Source: Mesorhizobium sp. (GTDB taxonomy: Bacteria > Pseudomonadota > Alphaproteobacteria > Rhizobiales > Rhizobiaceae). Taken from it: 64,000 nucleotides of DNA. The position numbers and the translations under genes were made by a program. Where the stretch lies: assembly GCF_016793485.1 (NCBI RefSeq), contig NZ_JAEULZ010000002.1, positions 1 to 64,000 on the forward strand, in the 5' to 3' direction. Positions 55,779 through 64,000 of the stretch are shown here, in pieces. Position 1 is the stretch's first letter. Each line of letters begins with the position of its first letter. The notes under the pieces are model-generated. The model saw only the letters and a list, made by a program, of their open reading frames with translations, was not told the origin of the DNA and ran no database searches.

Positions 55779-57095
55779 ATGAGCGCGAAGGCGGAATTGT
55801 CCGAAGACAATCGTCACCCAAGAGGCCTTGGGCCGCGCTTGAGGTCGCGGGGGCGTGACGCTGCCGCCTGGGCGTTCGGAGACCAGATTCTATCGAGTGC
55901 AACAAATTTCTTCATGCTTGTGCTGCTGGCGTCCGGCCTTGGCGCAAGCCTTTTCGGATCATTTGCCGTAGGCTGGATGGGTATATTGTTTTCGCTCAGC
56001 CTGCAGATGGCGATGGTTACGGCGCCGACGATCACGCATCGCCCTAAAGTTCATCATCGGCGCCATCAAAACTACGACCGGGCGGTGCTGGAGCATACAT
56101 TCGTGTTGGCCTTTGGCGCCGCGCTTGTCCTGACTGGCGCCCTCGCGCTTTGGGTCATCCTGATCGAAAGCAGGGCTTTTGCGCCAATCGAGTTCGCCGC
56201 TTTTTTTCTCGCCGTGCTTGCGAGCGGACTACACGAACAATTGCGACGGCAGGCATTCGTCCGTGAGACGCCGATACAAGCCGTCATACTGAATTTCGGC
56301 CGAAGCACGCTACTGATCGGCGCCCTATGCATATGCCGCATCATGCAGTTTCCGCTGACGCTGACACATGCGTATCTCTTCGTCGCCGTGGCGTGCGCTG
56401 CACCGCTGGCCTATGCGCTCCTTTCCGGCATAGGAACGACGACCCGCCAAATAAGACGACATGTCGCGCGTCGCCATCTGCCGACTTCCTTTCGACTGGG
56501 CGTCATGACGGCCACCGAATATATCGCCTTGAACCTGCCACTGCTTTCGCTCGGCGTGTTTGGGTCCTCAAGCGCCTTGGGTCAGATCAGGGCGCTGGGC
56601 AGCATATCCCAGATCATACAAATTCTGCCGCGGTCGCTGGAAACTGTTCTTCCTCATCGACTTCGGGCCGCTTTCCTGGATCGTCGCTTTGAATTCACAC
56701 AATTCATAACGATTTTTGCAATATCATCCGGAATATTGCTTCATCTAATTATTTTGGCGATATTTATTTTGTACCATGAGTTTATCGTTAATTACTTTTT
56801 TGGCGCCGATTTTTCTTCTTCCTCCCGCTTGCTTCCCATTTTTGCGGGCGTCTCATTGCTGAGTTACATATTTTCCATCCAACGCAGTATCTTCATCGCC
56901 GCAAACAACCCAAAACTCGCTGTGAAGGCCAGACTTTACTCGATGTATGCATCGGTGGTCTTGTCGTTGAGCATCGTGCCGTTTGCGCAGCAGGCGGGTA
57001 CTGCGATCGCCCTCCTCTTGGTGGAATTGGCGGTCGTTGTTGCAGGCTACCAGGCGCTGTGGATCGCTTTTGGCAAGGATGACAGCAACCGCTGA
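55779..57095 (+). CDS. Polysaccharide flippase (Wzx/MOP family)
   Basis: A 438-aa membrane protein with about 12 helices of the MOP superfamily (for example ILSSATNFFMLVLLASGLG at the start). It should move the lipid-linked repeat unit across the inner membrane. It is co-transcribed with the preceding polymerase-like gene. The segment coding for residues ~310-345 (56700-56820) is again AT-rich. The ATG at 55779 follows a weak GGCGGC sequence; the longer frame overlaps the upstream gene. Confidence 0.85.
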   Translation: MSAKAELSEDNRHPRGLGPRLRSRGRDAAAWAFGDQILSSATNFFMLVLLASGLGASLFGSFAVGWMGILFSLSLQMAMVTAPTITHRPKVHHRRHQNYDRAVLEHTFVLAFGAALVLTGALALWVILIESRAFAPIEFAAFFLAVLASGLHEQLRRQAFVRETPIQAVILNFGRSTLLIGALCICRIMQFPLTLTHAYLFVAVACAAPLAYALLSGIGTTTRQIRRHVARRHLPTSFRLGVMTATEYIALNLPLLSLGVFGSSSALGQIRALGSISQIIQILPRSLETVLPHRLRAAFLDRRFEFTQFITIFAISSGILLHLIILAIFILYHEFIVNYFFGADFSSSSRLLPIFAGVSLLSYIFSIQRSIFIAANNPKLAVKARLYSMYASVVLSLSIVPFAQQAGTAIALLLVELAVVVAGYQALWIAFGKDDSNR

Positions 57096-57160
57096 CAGTT
57101 TTGCACGAACCGTGAGGGACGATCGCTGCCTGTCGAATGACCGTGCCCGTAGGCTGGAGC

Positions 57161-57385
57161 CTAATCGCGATCTTGTCGCCACCAACGAAATGCAGTTCCT
57201 ACAAGAAAGCCTATTATATACGTACCGATTATAAACCCGGCATCGACTACGTAACCACGCCACAGAAAGACGATAAGAACAACCGCGATAGTCGCGGAAG
57301 CCATAGTCAAGGCAATGACCTGACCCCGTACACCCACCAGCAAGCCAAATGCCAAAGTCGAAATCACGACCGCTAAGATATACAT
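57161..57385 (-). CDS. Small two-to-three-helix membrane protein
   Basis: A 74-aa protein, MYILAVVISTLAFGLLVGVRG, then two more hydrophobic segments ending in the basic tail FRWWRQDRD. No family recognised. It is on the opposite strand to the flippase and priming-transferase genes between which it sits. The ATG at 57385 is chosen so that the first helix starts at the N-terminus. Confidence 0.55.
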   Translation of the reverse strand: MYILAVVISTLAFGLLVGVRGQVIALTMASATIAVVLIVFLWRGYVVDAGFIIGTYIIGFLVGTAFRWWRQDRD

Positions 57386-57572
57386 GGCGTCTTCAATCTC
57401 GCCATGATGTCGGAAATATTGTCTTGAGCAACATCTTGCCACCTATCCTAACAAATAGTAAATACAAGGTTGTAGTAGGTTGTGGGTCTGCTCGGGGGCG
57501 AGAAGTTCCACCTTGGTCATAAGAGTTGGATTGCCTGCTTGGTAAGCGGGCGGTCATCGTTGGGTGGTGAGC

Positions 57573-58289
57573 ATGTCGTTCGTTTCGCTTTCCAGTAGCA
57601 GCAAGCTTTACGATAGAAAAAGCGCCATCGCCCCGCATGTTGAAGCCAGCCCACCATCTAGATCCAGCCTACAACAAAAATCTCTCGTACAGCGCGCTAT
57701 AAAGCGGCTGATGGATATATCGCTGTCGGCATGCGCGCTCGTCGTGCTGTCTCCTGTGTTCTTGGTGATTTGGGCCATCATTCGCCTGGAATCACCTGGC
57801 CCTGGGATGTTCATCCAGAAGCGCTGGGGACGAAATCAGCGTCAGATCGATGTCTACAAGTTTCGCACGATGCGTACGGATGAAGGCGACGCCTCGGGCG
57901 TGGCCCAGACAGTTGCCAACGACCCGCGACTGACGCGAATTGGAAAGCTTTTGCGCAAGTCCAATCTCGATGAATTGCCGCAGTTGCTCAACGTTCTTCT
58001 GGGTTCTATGTCCCTGGTCGGGCCTCGATGTCATCCCATCGGAATGCTGGCGGGAGGCGTACAGTATGAAGAGCTGGTTCCCCGGTACCACGACCGACAT
58101 CTGGTGCGGCCGGGACTGACCGGCATTGCCCAGGTCAAAGGGTTGCGCGGGCCTACAGTGGACGCGGCGAGAGCCGTGCAGAGAATAGAGGCCGACTTAT
58201 TCTACGTGCAAAACTATAGTGTCTGGCTGGACATCAAATTGATAGTGAAGACCGTCTCGATGGAACTCAGGGGCGGTACGGGGTCCTGA
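57573..58289 (+). CDS. Undecaprenyl-phosphate sugar phosphotransferase (ExoY/WcaJ-like)
   Basis: A 238-aa priming enzyme that transfers sugar-1-phosphate to undecaprenyl phosphate, starting the repeat unit. One membrane helix at ~50-72 (ISLSACALVVLSPVFLVIW) is followed by the bacterial sugar transferase core: DVYKFRTMR, LRKSNLDELPQLLNVL, SLVGPRCHP, and RPGLTGIAQV. The short form without the N-terminal CoA-like domain fits ExoY. The ATG at 57573 follows GGTGG. Confidence 0.93.
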   Translation: MSFVSLSSSSKLYDRKSAIAPHVEASPPSRSSLQQKSLVQRAIKRLMDISLSACALVVLSPVFLVIWAIIRLESPGPGMFIQKRWGRNQRQIDVYKFRTMRTDEGDASGVAQTVANDPRLTRIGKLLRKSNLDELPQLLNVLLGSMSLVGPRCHPIGMLAGGVQYEELVPRYHDRHLVRPGLTGIAQVKGLRGPTVDAARAVQRIEADLFYVQNYSVWLDIKLIVKTVSMELRGGTGS

Positions 58290-58322
58290 CGTCTGTCTTC
58301 GTTGCGGTTTGGAGTGGGTTGA

Positions 58323-59345
58323 ATGCGTAGCAAATCTGTCGACCGACGCGTGCTCGTTACCGGTGGGGCCGGCTTCATAGGGTCCCACCTCTGCGAGCGG
58401 CTTCTGGCCGAGGGCGCCGAGGTTCTCTGCCTGGACAACCTTTTCACCGGCAGGAAGCGCAACATTGCGCACCTGCTGGGAAATCCGGCCTTCGAGTTCC
58501 TGCGTCACGACGTGACCGTGCCGATCCAGGCGGAGGTGGACGAGATCTACAATCTCGCCTGTCCGGCCTCGCCGGTGCACTATCAGTTCGATCCCGTCCA
58601 GACGACGAAAACCAGCGTGATGGGCGCCATCAACGTGCTGGGACTGGCCAGGCGGCTCCGCATCCCGGTTCTGCAGGCCTCGACGTCTGAAGTCTATGGA
58701 GACCCCCAGATCCATCCGCAGCCCGAGACCTACTGGGGCAACGTCAATCCGATCGGCCCTCGCTCCTGTTACGACGAAGGAAAGCGCTGCGCGGAAACCC
58801 TGTTTTTCGACTACCACCGCCAGCACTCCCTTTCCATAAAGGTCGTGCGGATATTCAATACTTACGGGCCGCGAATGCACCCCAATGATGGCCGCGTCGT
58901 CTCCAACTTCGTGGTGCAGGCGCTGAAAAACCAGCCGATCACCATTTTCGGCGACGGAACCCAGACGCGTTCGTTCTGCTACGTGGACGACCTCGTCGAA
59001 GGTTTGATGCGCATGATGCGCACGGCTCCTGAGATTACCGGCCCCATCAATCTGGGCAATCCTTCCGAATTCACCGTCGCGCAGTTGGCAAACCTCGTGG
59101 TCGAGGTCACGAACTCACGATCGACCATCGCCTTCCGTCCGCTTCCGCAGGATGATCCAAGGCAACGGAAACCCGATATCGCGCTTGCCGAGAAGCATCT
59201 GGGCTGGGCGCCGACCATTCCTCTCCGCCAAGGTCTTGAGCGGACGGTCTCCTACTTCGAGCGCCTGCTGTCCGAAACCGTGTCCGGAGAGGATGCGTCG
59301 AAGAAAGGACACCACCCGAAATCGCCTCCCCGGCTCGTCTCTTGA
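58323..59345 (+). CDS. UDP-glucuronate decarboxylase (UDP-xylose synthase)
   Basis: A 340-aa NAD-dependent extended SDR converting UDP-glucuronate to UDP-xylose. [14 protein letters not shown] is the NAD motif. [20 protein letters not shown] and the catalytic [12 protein letters not shown] (Tyr-x-x-x-Lys) are diagnostic of UXS enzymes, as is [16 protein letters not shown]. The last ~25 residues are an extra basic tail. It lies 33 bases after the priming transferase. UDP-xylose would be a donor for the EPS repeat. Confidence 0.93.
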   Translation: MRSKSVDRRVLVTGGAGFIGSHLCERLLAEGAEVLCLDNLFTGRKRNIAHLLGNPAFEFLRHDVTVPIQAEVDEIYNLACPASPVHYQFDPVQTTKTSVMGAINVLGLARRLRIPVLQASTSEVYGDPQIHPQPETYWGNVNPIGPRSCYDEGKRCAETLFFDYHRQHSLSIKVVRIFNTYGPRMHPNDGRVVSNFVVQALKNQPITIFGDGTQTRSFCYVDDLVEGLMRMMRTAPEITGPINLGNPSEFTVAQLANLVVEVTNSRSTIAFRPLPQDDPRQRKPDIALAEKHLGWAPTIPLRQGLERTVSYFERLLSETVSGEDASKKGHHPKSPPRLVS

Positions 59346-59357
59346 ACAGGAAAAACG

Positions 59358-60341
59358 ATGAAATCTGCTCTGGTTTTCGGCGGAGGCGGCTTTATCGGCA
59401 GCCACCTGGTGAAGCGTCTCAAGAACGAAGGATACTGGGTTCGCGCGGTCGATCTGAAATTTCCGGAGTTTTCGGAAACGCAGGCCGACGATTTCGTGAT
59501 CGGAGACTTGCGCGACCAGCAGGTTTGCGACCGCGTCATCGATCGAGGCTTCACGGAAGTCTACCAACTGGCGGCGGACATGGGCGGTGCGGGCTACATC
59601 TTCACCGGCGAGCATGACGCCGACATCATGCACAACTCGGCGACCATCAATCTGAACGTCGCCGACCGTTGCCTGAAGCGCAACATCAAGCGCGTCTTCT
59701 ATTCCTCCTCCGCGTGCATGTATCCGGCTTACAATCAGGAAAACCCCGATGATCCGAAATGCTCGGAAGATTCCGCCTATCCCGCGGCGCCGGACAGCGA
59801 GTATGGCTGGGAGAAGCTCTTTTCGGAACGCCTCTTCCTTGCGTACAACCGCAATCATGGCATGAGCAACAGGGTTGCGCGCTACCACAACATTTTCGGG
59901 CCGGAAGGGACTTGGACAGGCGGCAAGGAGAAAGCCCCCGCTGCGATATGCCGAAAGGTGGCCTATGCGCAAAACGGCGGCGAGATAGAGATTTGGGGCG
60001 ACGGGCTTCAGACCCGTTCGTTTCTCTACATCGACGAGTGCCTCGAGGGAACCATCCGGCTGACGCGCTCGTCTTTCGAAGGTCCCGTGAACGTCGGCTC
60101 CCAGGAGATGGTCACCATCAATCGTCTGGTCGAGATGGTCGCGGAGATCGCCGGCAAGAAGATCCATAAGAACCACATCTCGGGCCCGACTGGTGTCCGA
60201 GGGCGCAATTCTGACAATCGGTTGATCGAGCAGAAATTGGGTTGGAAGCCGTCGAAGTCTCTCTATGCCGGGCTTGAGAAGACCTATGAATGGATTGAAC
60301 GGCAAATAGGTCGCAATGCCGTCGAGGCATCAAAGGCATGA
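59358..60341 (+). CDS. GDP-mannose 3,5-epimerase-like enzyme
   Basis: A 327-aa extended SDR resembling the GDP-mannose 3,5-epimerase best known from plant ascorbate synthesis. GGGGFIGSHLVKRL binds NAD. VYQLAADMGGAGYI, SSSACMYPAYNQ, SEYGWEKLFSER (catalytic Tyr and Lys), and RYHNIFGPEGTWTGGKEKAPAA are all family signatures. It would make GDP-L-galactose or GDP-L-gulose from the GDP-mannose supplied by the ManC domain encoded downstream. Its end overlaps the WecG-like gene by four bases. Confidence 0.92.
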   Translation: MKSALVFGGGGFIGSHLVKRLKNEGYWVRAVDLKFPEFSETQADDFVIGDLRDQQVCDRVIDRGFTEVYQLAADMGGAGYIFTGEHDADIMHNSATINLNVADRCLKRNIKRVFYSSSACMYPAYNQENPDDPKCSEDSAYPAAPDSEYGWEKLFSERLFLAYNRNHGMSNRVARYHNIFGPEGTWTGGKEKAPAAICRKVAYAQNGGEIEIWGDGLQTRSFLYIDECLEGTIRLTRSSFEGPVNVGSQEMVTINRLVEMVAEIAGKKIHKNHISGPTGVRGRNSDNRLIEQKLGWKPSKSLYAGLEKTYEWIERQIGRNAVEASKA

Positions 60342-61150
60342 CGCTTGCGGAGCTCGCTCCCAGCCGCGAGATGTCCTCGCATCGTCATAATATGCTGGGC
60401 ATGATGCTGGATGACATCGTCCCGTCCGACTATCTGGACGACATCATCGGCCTGGCTCGAGACAAAAGGGCCGGATATTGTTGCGTTACGAATGTTCACC
60501 AGTGCGTCCTTGTCCATGACGATGAGGAGTTCAGGACGCTTGTAAACCGTGCAACGCTCGTCATTCCGGATAGTGTGATACTCCAGCGCGCTCGCAGCCT
60601 TCGGCATGGAGTCCCGTTCAGCGCCACGATGAAGGGCGCGGACATCATGCTTGAACTCTGCCGCCGGGCCGCCACCGCAAATGTGCCGATAGCCTTGATT
60701 GGTGGGCGCGATGACAGCGTTCTCGAAACGTTGGCGGCCAATCTGACAGAGCAGTTTCCTGCCTTGCGGATCGCATTTTCGTTCTCGCCGCCATTCAGGG
60801 CCCCTACTCATCAGGAAGACGAGGAGCTTGTGCGCTACATCGCGGCGTCCGACGCTTCCCTCGTGTTCGTCGGCCTAGGGTGTCCGAAGCAGGAACGCTG
60901 GATGGCTTCGCACGTCAAACGCGTCGGTGCGATGATGATCGGCGTCGGCGCTGCGTTCGACTTCAACGCCGGCATCGTGCGGCCATCTCCCGCTTGGGTA
61001 CACCGCTACGGTTTCGAGTGGCTATACCGGCTCGCAAGCGAGCCACGGCGATTGTGGAAACGGTATCTGACGACGTCTCCTCGCTTCATCTGGCTTCTGG
61101 TCAAGGACGCCATTCGGGTCGAGATTTTGGGGCGAAAGCAGGTCCTTTGA
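60338..61150 (+). CDS. WecG/TagA/CpsF-family glycosyltransferase
   Basis: A 270-aa GT26-family transferase. Signatures are a TNVHQCVLVHDDEEF-like start, VIPDSVILQRARSLRHG, the family sequence FVGLGCPKQERWMA, and GVGAAFDFNAGIVRPSPAW. It adds a sugar (often ManNAcA or ManNAc) to a lipid-linked acceptor; here the donor is unknown. It is the only glycosyltransferase besides the primer in the window. The ATG overlaps the epimerase stop (ATGA). Confidence 0.92.
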   Translation: MTLAELAPSREMSSHRHNMLGMMLDDIVPSDYLDDIIGLARDKRAGYCCVTNVHQCVLVHDDEEFRTLVNRATLVIPDSVILQRARSLRHGVPFSATMKGADIMLELCRRAATANVPIALIGGRDDSVLETLAANLTEQFPALRIAFSFSPPFRAPTHQEDEELVRYIAASDASLVFVGLGCPKQERWMASHVKRVGAMMIGVGAAFDFNAGIVRPSPAWVHRYGFEWLYRLASEPRRLWKRYLTTSPRFIWLLVKDAIRVEILGRKQVL

Positions 61151-61162
61151 GGCTCACTCACC

Positions 61163-63439
61163 ATGTCTTCCGTTGAACAGCGAACCTCCGCGCAAATGGA
61201 CTGCCAGATCGTCGGCTTCGTGATGAGCGGCGGTGTCGGCTCCCGGCTGTGGCCGCTGTCGCGCGAGGACAATCCCAAGCAGTTCCACGACTTCGCAGGC
61301 GACGGCTCCATGCTGGCGAAGACGCTGCGCCGGCTTGCTGCGAGGCCGCAGGGCGCCACGCCCATCTACCTTATCGCTGCGGAGAAGCACGCTCCGCGCA
61401 TCCATGCCGACCTCGCAGGGATCGATGTGTCCGGCGGCGGTGCGATATTCGAGCCGGTCGGGCGCAACACAGCCGCGGCCGTTGCGGTGGCGACCATGCA
61501 GACCTTGGCGACGCATGGCGACGCAGTGATGCTGATCGTGCCGTCCGATCATGAAATATCGACCGAATCCCAATTCTGGCGAACCGTGGAAGATGGCGTG
61601 CCCGCTGCCCTGGCGGGCCGGATCGTGGTGTTCGGCATGAAGCCGACCGCTCCCGAGACCGGCTATGGCTACATCGAAGCGGCGGGCGCAGACCGGCCTG
61701 TGCGTGACGTCTCGCGCTTTGTCGAGAAGCCCGATCTTGCAACCGCGCAGCACTATGTTGAGGCCGGAAACTTCTACTGGAACACGGGCATCTTCCTGTT
61801 CCGGGCAGGCGTGATGCGCGATGCCTTCCGCAAGCATCGGCCGGACATTTGGGAAGCGACCGAACGAGCCTTCGCCGCCTCAGGGCGCGATCTGTCGGGG
61901 CTCTATCTGCCTCTCGACAAATACACGGACATCCCGTCCACCTCGATCGACTATGCGATCATGGAAAAGGCCGAGCACATAGCCATGGTGCCTGCCGGCT
62001 TCAGGTGGAACGATCTCGGCTCCTGGCAGTCGCTGCTCGACGTTGGCCCCGTCGACCAGAACGGCAACGTGACAATCGGTGACGTCGTGGCAATCGACTG
62101 CAAGAATTCGTATTTCCGCAGCGAAGGCGGTCTCGTTTCCGCGATCGGTCTCCGCAACATGGCCGTCGTATCGACGCCCGACGCTACCTTCGTCGCGCCG
62201 GTGAGCCATAGCCAGAACGTCAAGAAGATCGTCGAACAACTCGAGAGGAGCGGCCGTCTGGAGACGCGCTTCACGCCGGCGCCTGATCGTGTCCTGACCA
62301 GCGGCGCTTGGCGTCGGCGGGTGCATCATTGGCTGTTCGACGAAACGCTTCCACTGTGGTCCACGAAAGGTGTGGACGAGGTCCAAGGCGGCTTTCACGA
62401 GGCGCTTGGCTTCGACGGCGTACCCAGGCTGAAACCGAAGCGAATGCGCACAATGGCGCGGCAGGTATATGCCTTCGCGGTTGCAGGCGCACGTGGCTGG
62501 GACGGCCCAGCCGACGAGTTGATCGCGCATGGGTTGTCCTTCATGCAACGCGCCGGACGCACGGATCGCGGCGGCTGGGTACGCACGCTGAACATTGATG
62601 GAAGCGTGGCGGATTCGGTGGAAGACGCCTACGACCAGAGCTGCGTTCTCCTGGCCTTGGCTTGGGCCCATTCGCGCGGAAATGCCGATGCTCTTAGGCT
62701 TGGCGAAGAGACCTTTGCCTTTCTGGATGCTCATCTCGAAGACGATCGGATGATCGGGTTTCTGGAGAACGCGGAAGGCGTCGGCTCAAGGCGCTCCAAC
62801 CCGCATATGCATATGCTGGAGGCATTTCTTGCCTGGCATCGGGTCACCGGCGATCGCTCCTACCTGCGAAGGGCGTCCCGGCTTGTCGACCTTTTCAGAA
62901 CGTCCTTCTTTGATGCTGACAGCTGGACCCTCGGCGAGTTCTTCGACGAGAACTGGAGTCCGGAGGCCGGCGAGGCCGGAACCTGGACGGAGCCGGGCCA
63001 CCATTTCGAATGGGCATCGCTGCTGATGGAGTTCGACCGGAGCAGCGGCCGGCAGGATCTGATGTGCTACGCGCGCAAGCTTTATGCATCGGCGGTTGCC
63101 AATGGCCTCAACCGAGCGACCGGCCTTGCTTATGGCGCGGTGTCCAGGCTTGGCATTCCGCTAGACCAGGTTTCGAGGAGCTGGCCGCAGGCGGAAGCCA
63201 TCAAGGCGGCGATATCGCTCGATGGAACAGGCGGACCGGACTTGAAGCCGGAAATCGAGGAGAGGGTCGGCCGGCTGTTCCGCTGGCACATTGACTCGGC
63301 TCCCACCGGTCTATGGATCGACCGGATCGACGAACGAGGCCGATCCATCGCCACCGAAGTGCCAGCGAGCATTTTCTACCACCTCGTCACCGCCCTCACC
63401 CAATATCTCGACGCAACGGCCGATATACGGGCTGTTTAA
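61163..63439 (+). CDS. Mannose-1-phosphate guanylyltransferase fused to AGE-family epimerase/isomerase
   Basis: A 758-aa two-domain enzyme. Residues ~15-365 are a ManC-type nucleotidyltransferase (SGGVGSRLWPLSR at ~22-34, DNPKQF, FEPVGRNTAAAVAV, VEKPD, WNTGIFLF), which makes GDP-mannose. Residues ~375-758 are an (alpha/alpha)6-barrel of the AGE/mannose isomerase family (LWSTKGVDEVQGGFHEAL; RMRTMARQVYAFAVAG; EAYDQSCVLLALA-like). This second part likely supplies mannose-6-phosphate from fructose-6-phosphate, replacing the cupin-type isomerase domain of classical bifunctional ManC. It is the last gene of the EPS locus. Confidence 0.92.
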   Translation: MSSVEQRTSAQMDCQIVGFVMSGGVGSRLWPLSREDNPKQFHDFAGDGSMLAKTLRRLAARPQGATPIYLIAAEKHAPRIHADLAGIDVSGGGAIFEPVGRNTAAAVAVATMQTLATHGDAVMLIVPSDHEISTESQFWRTVEDGVPAALAGRIVVFGMKPTAPETGYGYIEAAGADRPVRDVSRFVEKPDLATAQHYVEAGNFYWNTGIFLFRAGVMRDAFRKHRPDIWEATERAFAASGRDLSGLYLPLDKYTDIPSTSIDYAIMEKAEHIAMVPAGFRWNDLGSWQSLLDVGPVDQNGNVTIGDVVAIDCKNSYFRSEGGLVSAIGLRNMAVVSTPDATFVAPVSHSQNVKKIVEQLERSGRLETRFTPAPDRVLTSGAWRRRVHHWLFDETLPLWSTKGVDEVQGGFHEALGFDGVPRLKPKRMRTMARQVYAFAVAGARGWDGPADELIAHGLSFMQRAGRTDRGGWVRTLNIDGSVADSVEDAYDQSCVLLALAWAHSRGNADALRLGEETFAFLDAHLEDDRMIGFLENAEGVGSRRSNPHMHMLEAFLAWHRVTGDRSYLRRASRLVDLFRTSFFDADSWTLGEFFDENWSPEAGEAGTWTEPGHHFEWASLLMEFDRSSGRQDLMCYARKLYASAVANGLNRATGLAYGAVSRLGIPLDQVSRSWPQAEAIKAAISLDGTGGPDLKPEIEERVGRLFRWHIDSAPTGLWIDRIDERGRSIATEVPASIFYHLVTALTQYLDATADIRAV

Positions 63440-63635
63440 GTCTCCTTTCTCGGAGTTTCTGCGTCCAGCACCCGCCGTCGCGCCGTGGCGTCACGCGCTT
63501 GCCATCCGATCTGCGTGGAACCCTCAAGCGCGAGCCGACAGCCGTTGATTGACACGATTCTGCTCTTTTCGCGGGCATACAAGCCAACTATAGAGGGTCC
63601 GGCGCGGTGCGCCGGCGCGAAACAAGGTCCACTGC

Positions 63636-64000
63636 GTGACAACCATCTTCGTCCTGAACGGTCCGAACCTGAACATGCTGGGAAAGCGGGAGCCGGGAAT
63701 CTACGGCACGGCGACGCTCGACAGCATTCAGGCCGATTGTAAGAAGGCCGCCAAGTCCTTGTCTTTGAAGGTGGATTTCCGCCAGTCGAACCATGAAGGC
63801 GTGCTTGTCGACTGGATACAGGAAGCCAGTGAGAACGCGGCGGGCATCGTGCTCAATGCCGGCGCCTACACACACACCTCTATCGCTATCCATGATGCCA
63901 TCGGTGCCATCGCTCCCTTGCCGGTTGTCGAAGTGCATCTCTCCAATATCCATGCACGCGAACCATTCCGGCACGTTTCCCGGGTTGCGCCGCATGCGGT
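63636..64000 (+). CDS. aroQ: 3-dehydroquinate dehydratase, type II (partial)
   Basis: Start and most of a small shikimate-pathway enzyme cut off by the window edge (121 residues visible of ~145). It begins at a GTG (63636) with [18 protein letters not shown], where Tyr23 is the catalytic tyrosine. [28 protein letters not shown] and [15 protein letters not shown] (His proton donor) follow. It is a housekeeping gene unrelated to the EPS genes and marks the end of that locus. No terminator was recognised in the 196-base gap before it. Confidence 0.95.
   Translation, partial: MTTIFVLNGPNLNMLGKREPGIYGTATLDSIQADCKKAAKSLSLKVDFRQSNHEGVLVDWIQEASENAAGIVLNAGAYTHTSIAIHDAIGAIAPLPVVEVHLSNIHAREPFRHVSRVAPHA

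Overview
The window reads as a high-GC alphaproteobacterial chromosome, probably Hyphomicrobiales or Rhodobacterales. Three things point there: RcGTA-like tail genes, a ribose/fructose-type sugar ABC operon next to Gfo/Idh and GMC oxidoreductases, and an ExoP/ExoY-type polysaccharide locus that ends at aroQ. No rRNA, tRNA or CRISPR array was seen.

Region 1 (1-23663) is the late, structural and lysis half of a siphovirus-type prophage on the + strand. In order it carries: end of a small-terminase-like gene, GpA-type large terminase, gpW-like joiner, lambda-type portal, a prohead protease fused to a Mu gpT-like capsid protein, decoration and connector proteins, tail terminator, tail tube, gpG/gpGT chaperones with a -1 slippery site, tape measure, GTA-like tail-tip proteins (DUF2460, DUF2163, NlpC/P60, TIM-barrel baseplate), DUF2793 fibre, DUF6127 protein, GH108 endolysin and a 3TM holin. 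Two cargo units sit at gene boundaries inside this late operon: a CmtR-like metal sensor with a divergent HMA-CDF efflux pump (7252-8750), and a minus-strand three-gene operon (HTH regulator, DUF4258 protein, unknown 172-aa protein; about 14466-16544). No integrase, repressor or replication genes lie in the window.

Region 2 (23930-34772) is a metal-resistance block. The minus-strand genes are a YqaA-like membrane protein, cytochrome c, a DUF305-beta-propeller fusion, two related 135-aa exported Cys/His proteins, a Tat-exported DUF411 protein, a 38-aa membrane peptide, a CopA-type ATPase behind a CueR-type promoter, a DUF305 protein and a Cys-rich four-helix copper-storage protein. Next come a + strand membrane DUF305 protein, a transposase remnant, and an ArsR repressor with an ACR3/BASS-like exporter.

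Region 3 (35350-48031) looks like a carbohydrate or polyol catabolic locus of unknown substrate. It has a sugar ABC transporter (permease, binding protein, single-domain ATPase), a cupin-like protein, a ThDP-dependent acetolactate-synthase-like enzyme, a HisD-family dehydrogenase, an HTH regulator, a Gfo/Idh/MocA dehydrogenase and two GMC oxidoreductases. The octamer GTGACGCA occurs in three of its control regions and may mark a regulon.

Region 4 (48196-63439) is an exopolysaccharide locus: Wzz/BY-kinase, PPP-type phosphatase, two O-antigen polymerase/ligase-like proteins, a flippase, an ExoY-type priming transferase, UDP-xylose synthase, GDP-mannose 3,5-epimerase, a WecG/TagA transferase, and a ManC domain fused to an AGE-family epimerase. 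The predicted sugar donors are UDP-xylose, GDP-mannose and GDP-L-galactose/gulose. The window ends inside aroQ, a housekeeping type II dehydroquinase.
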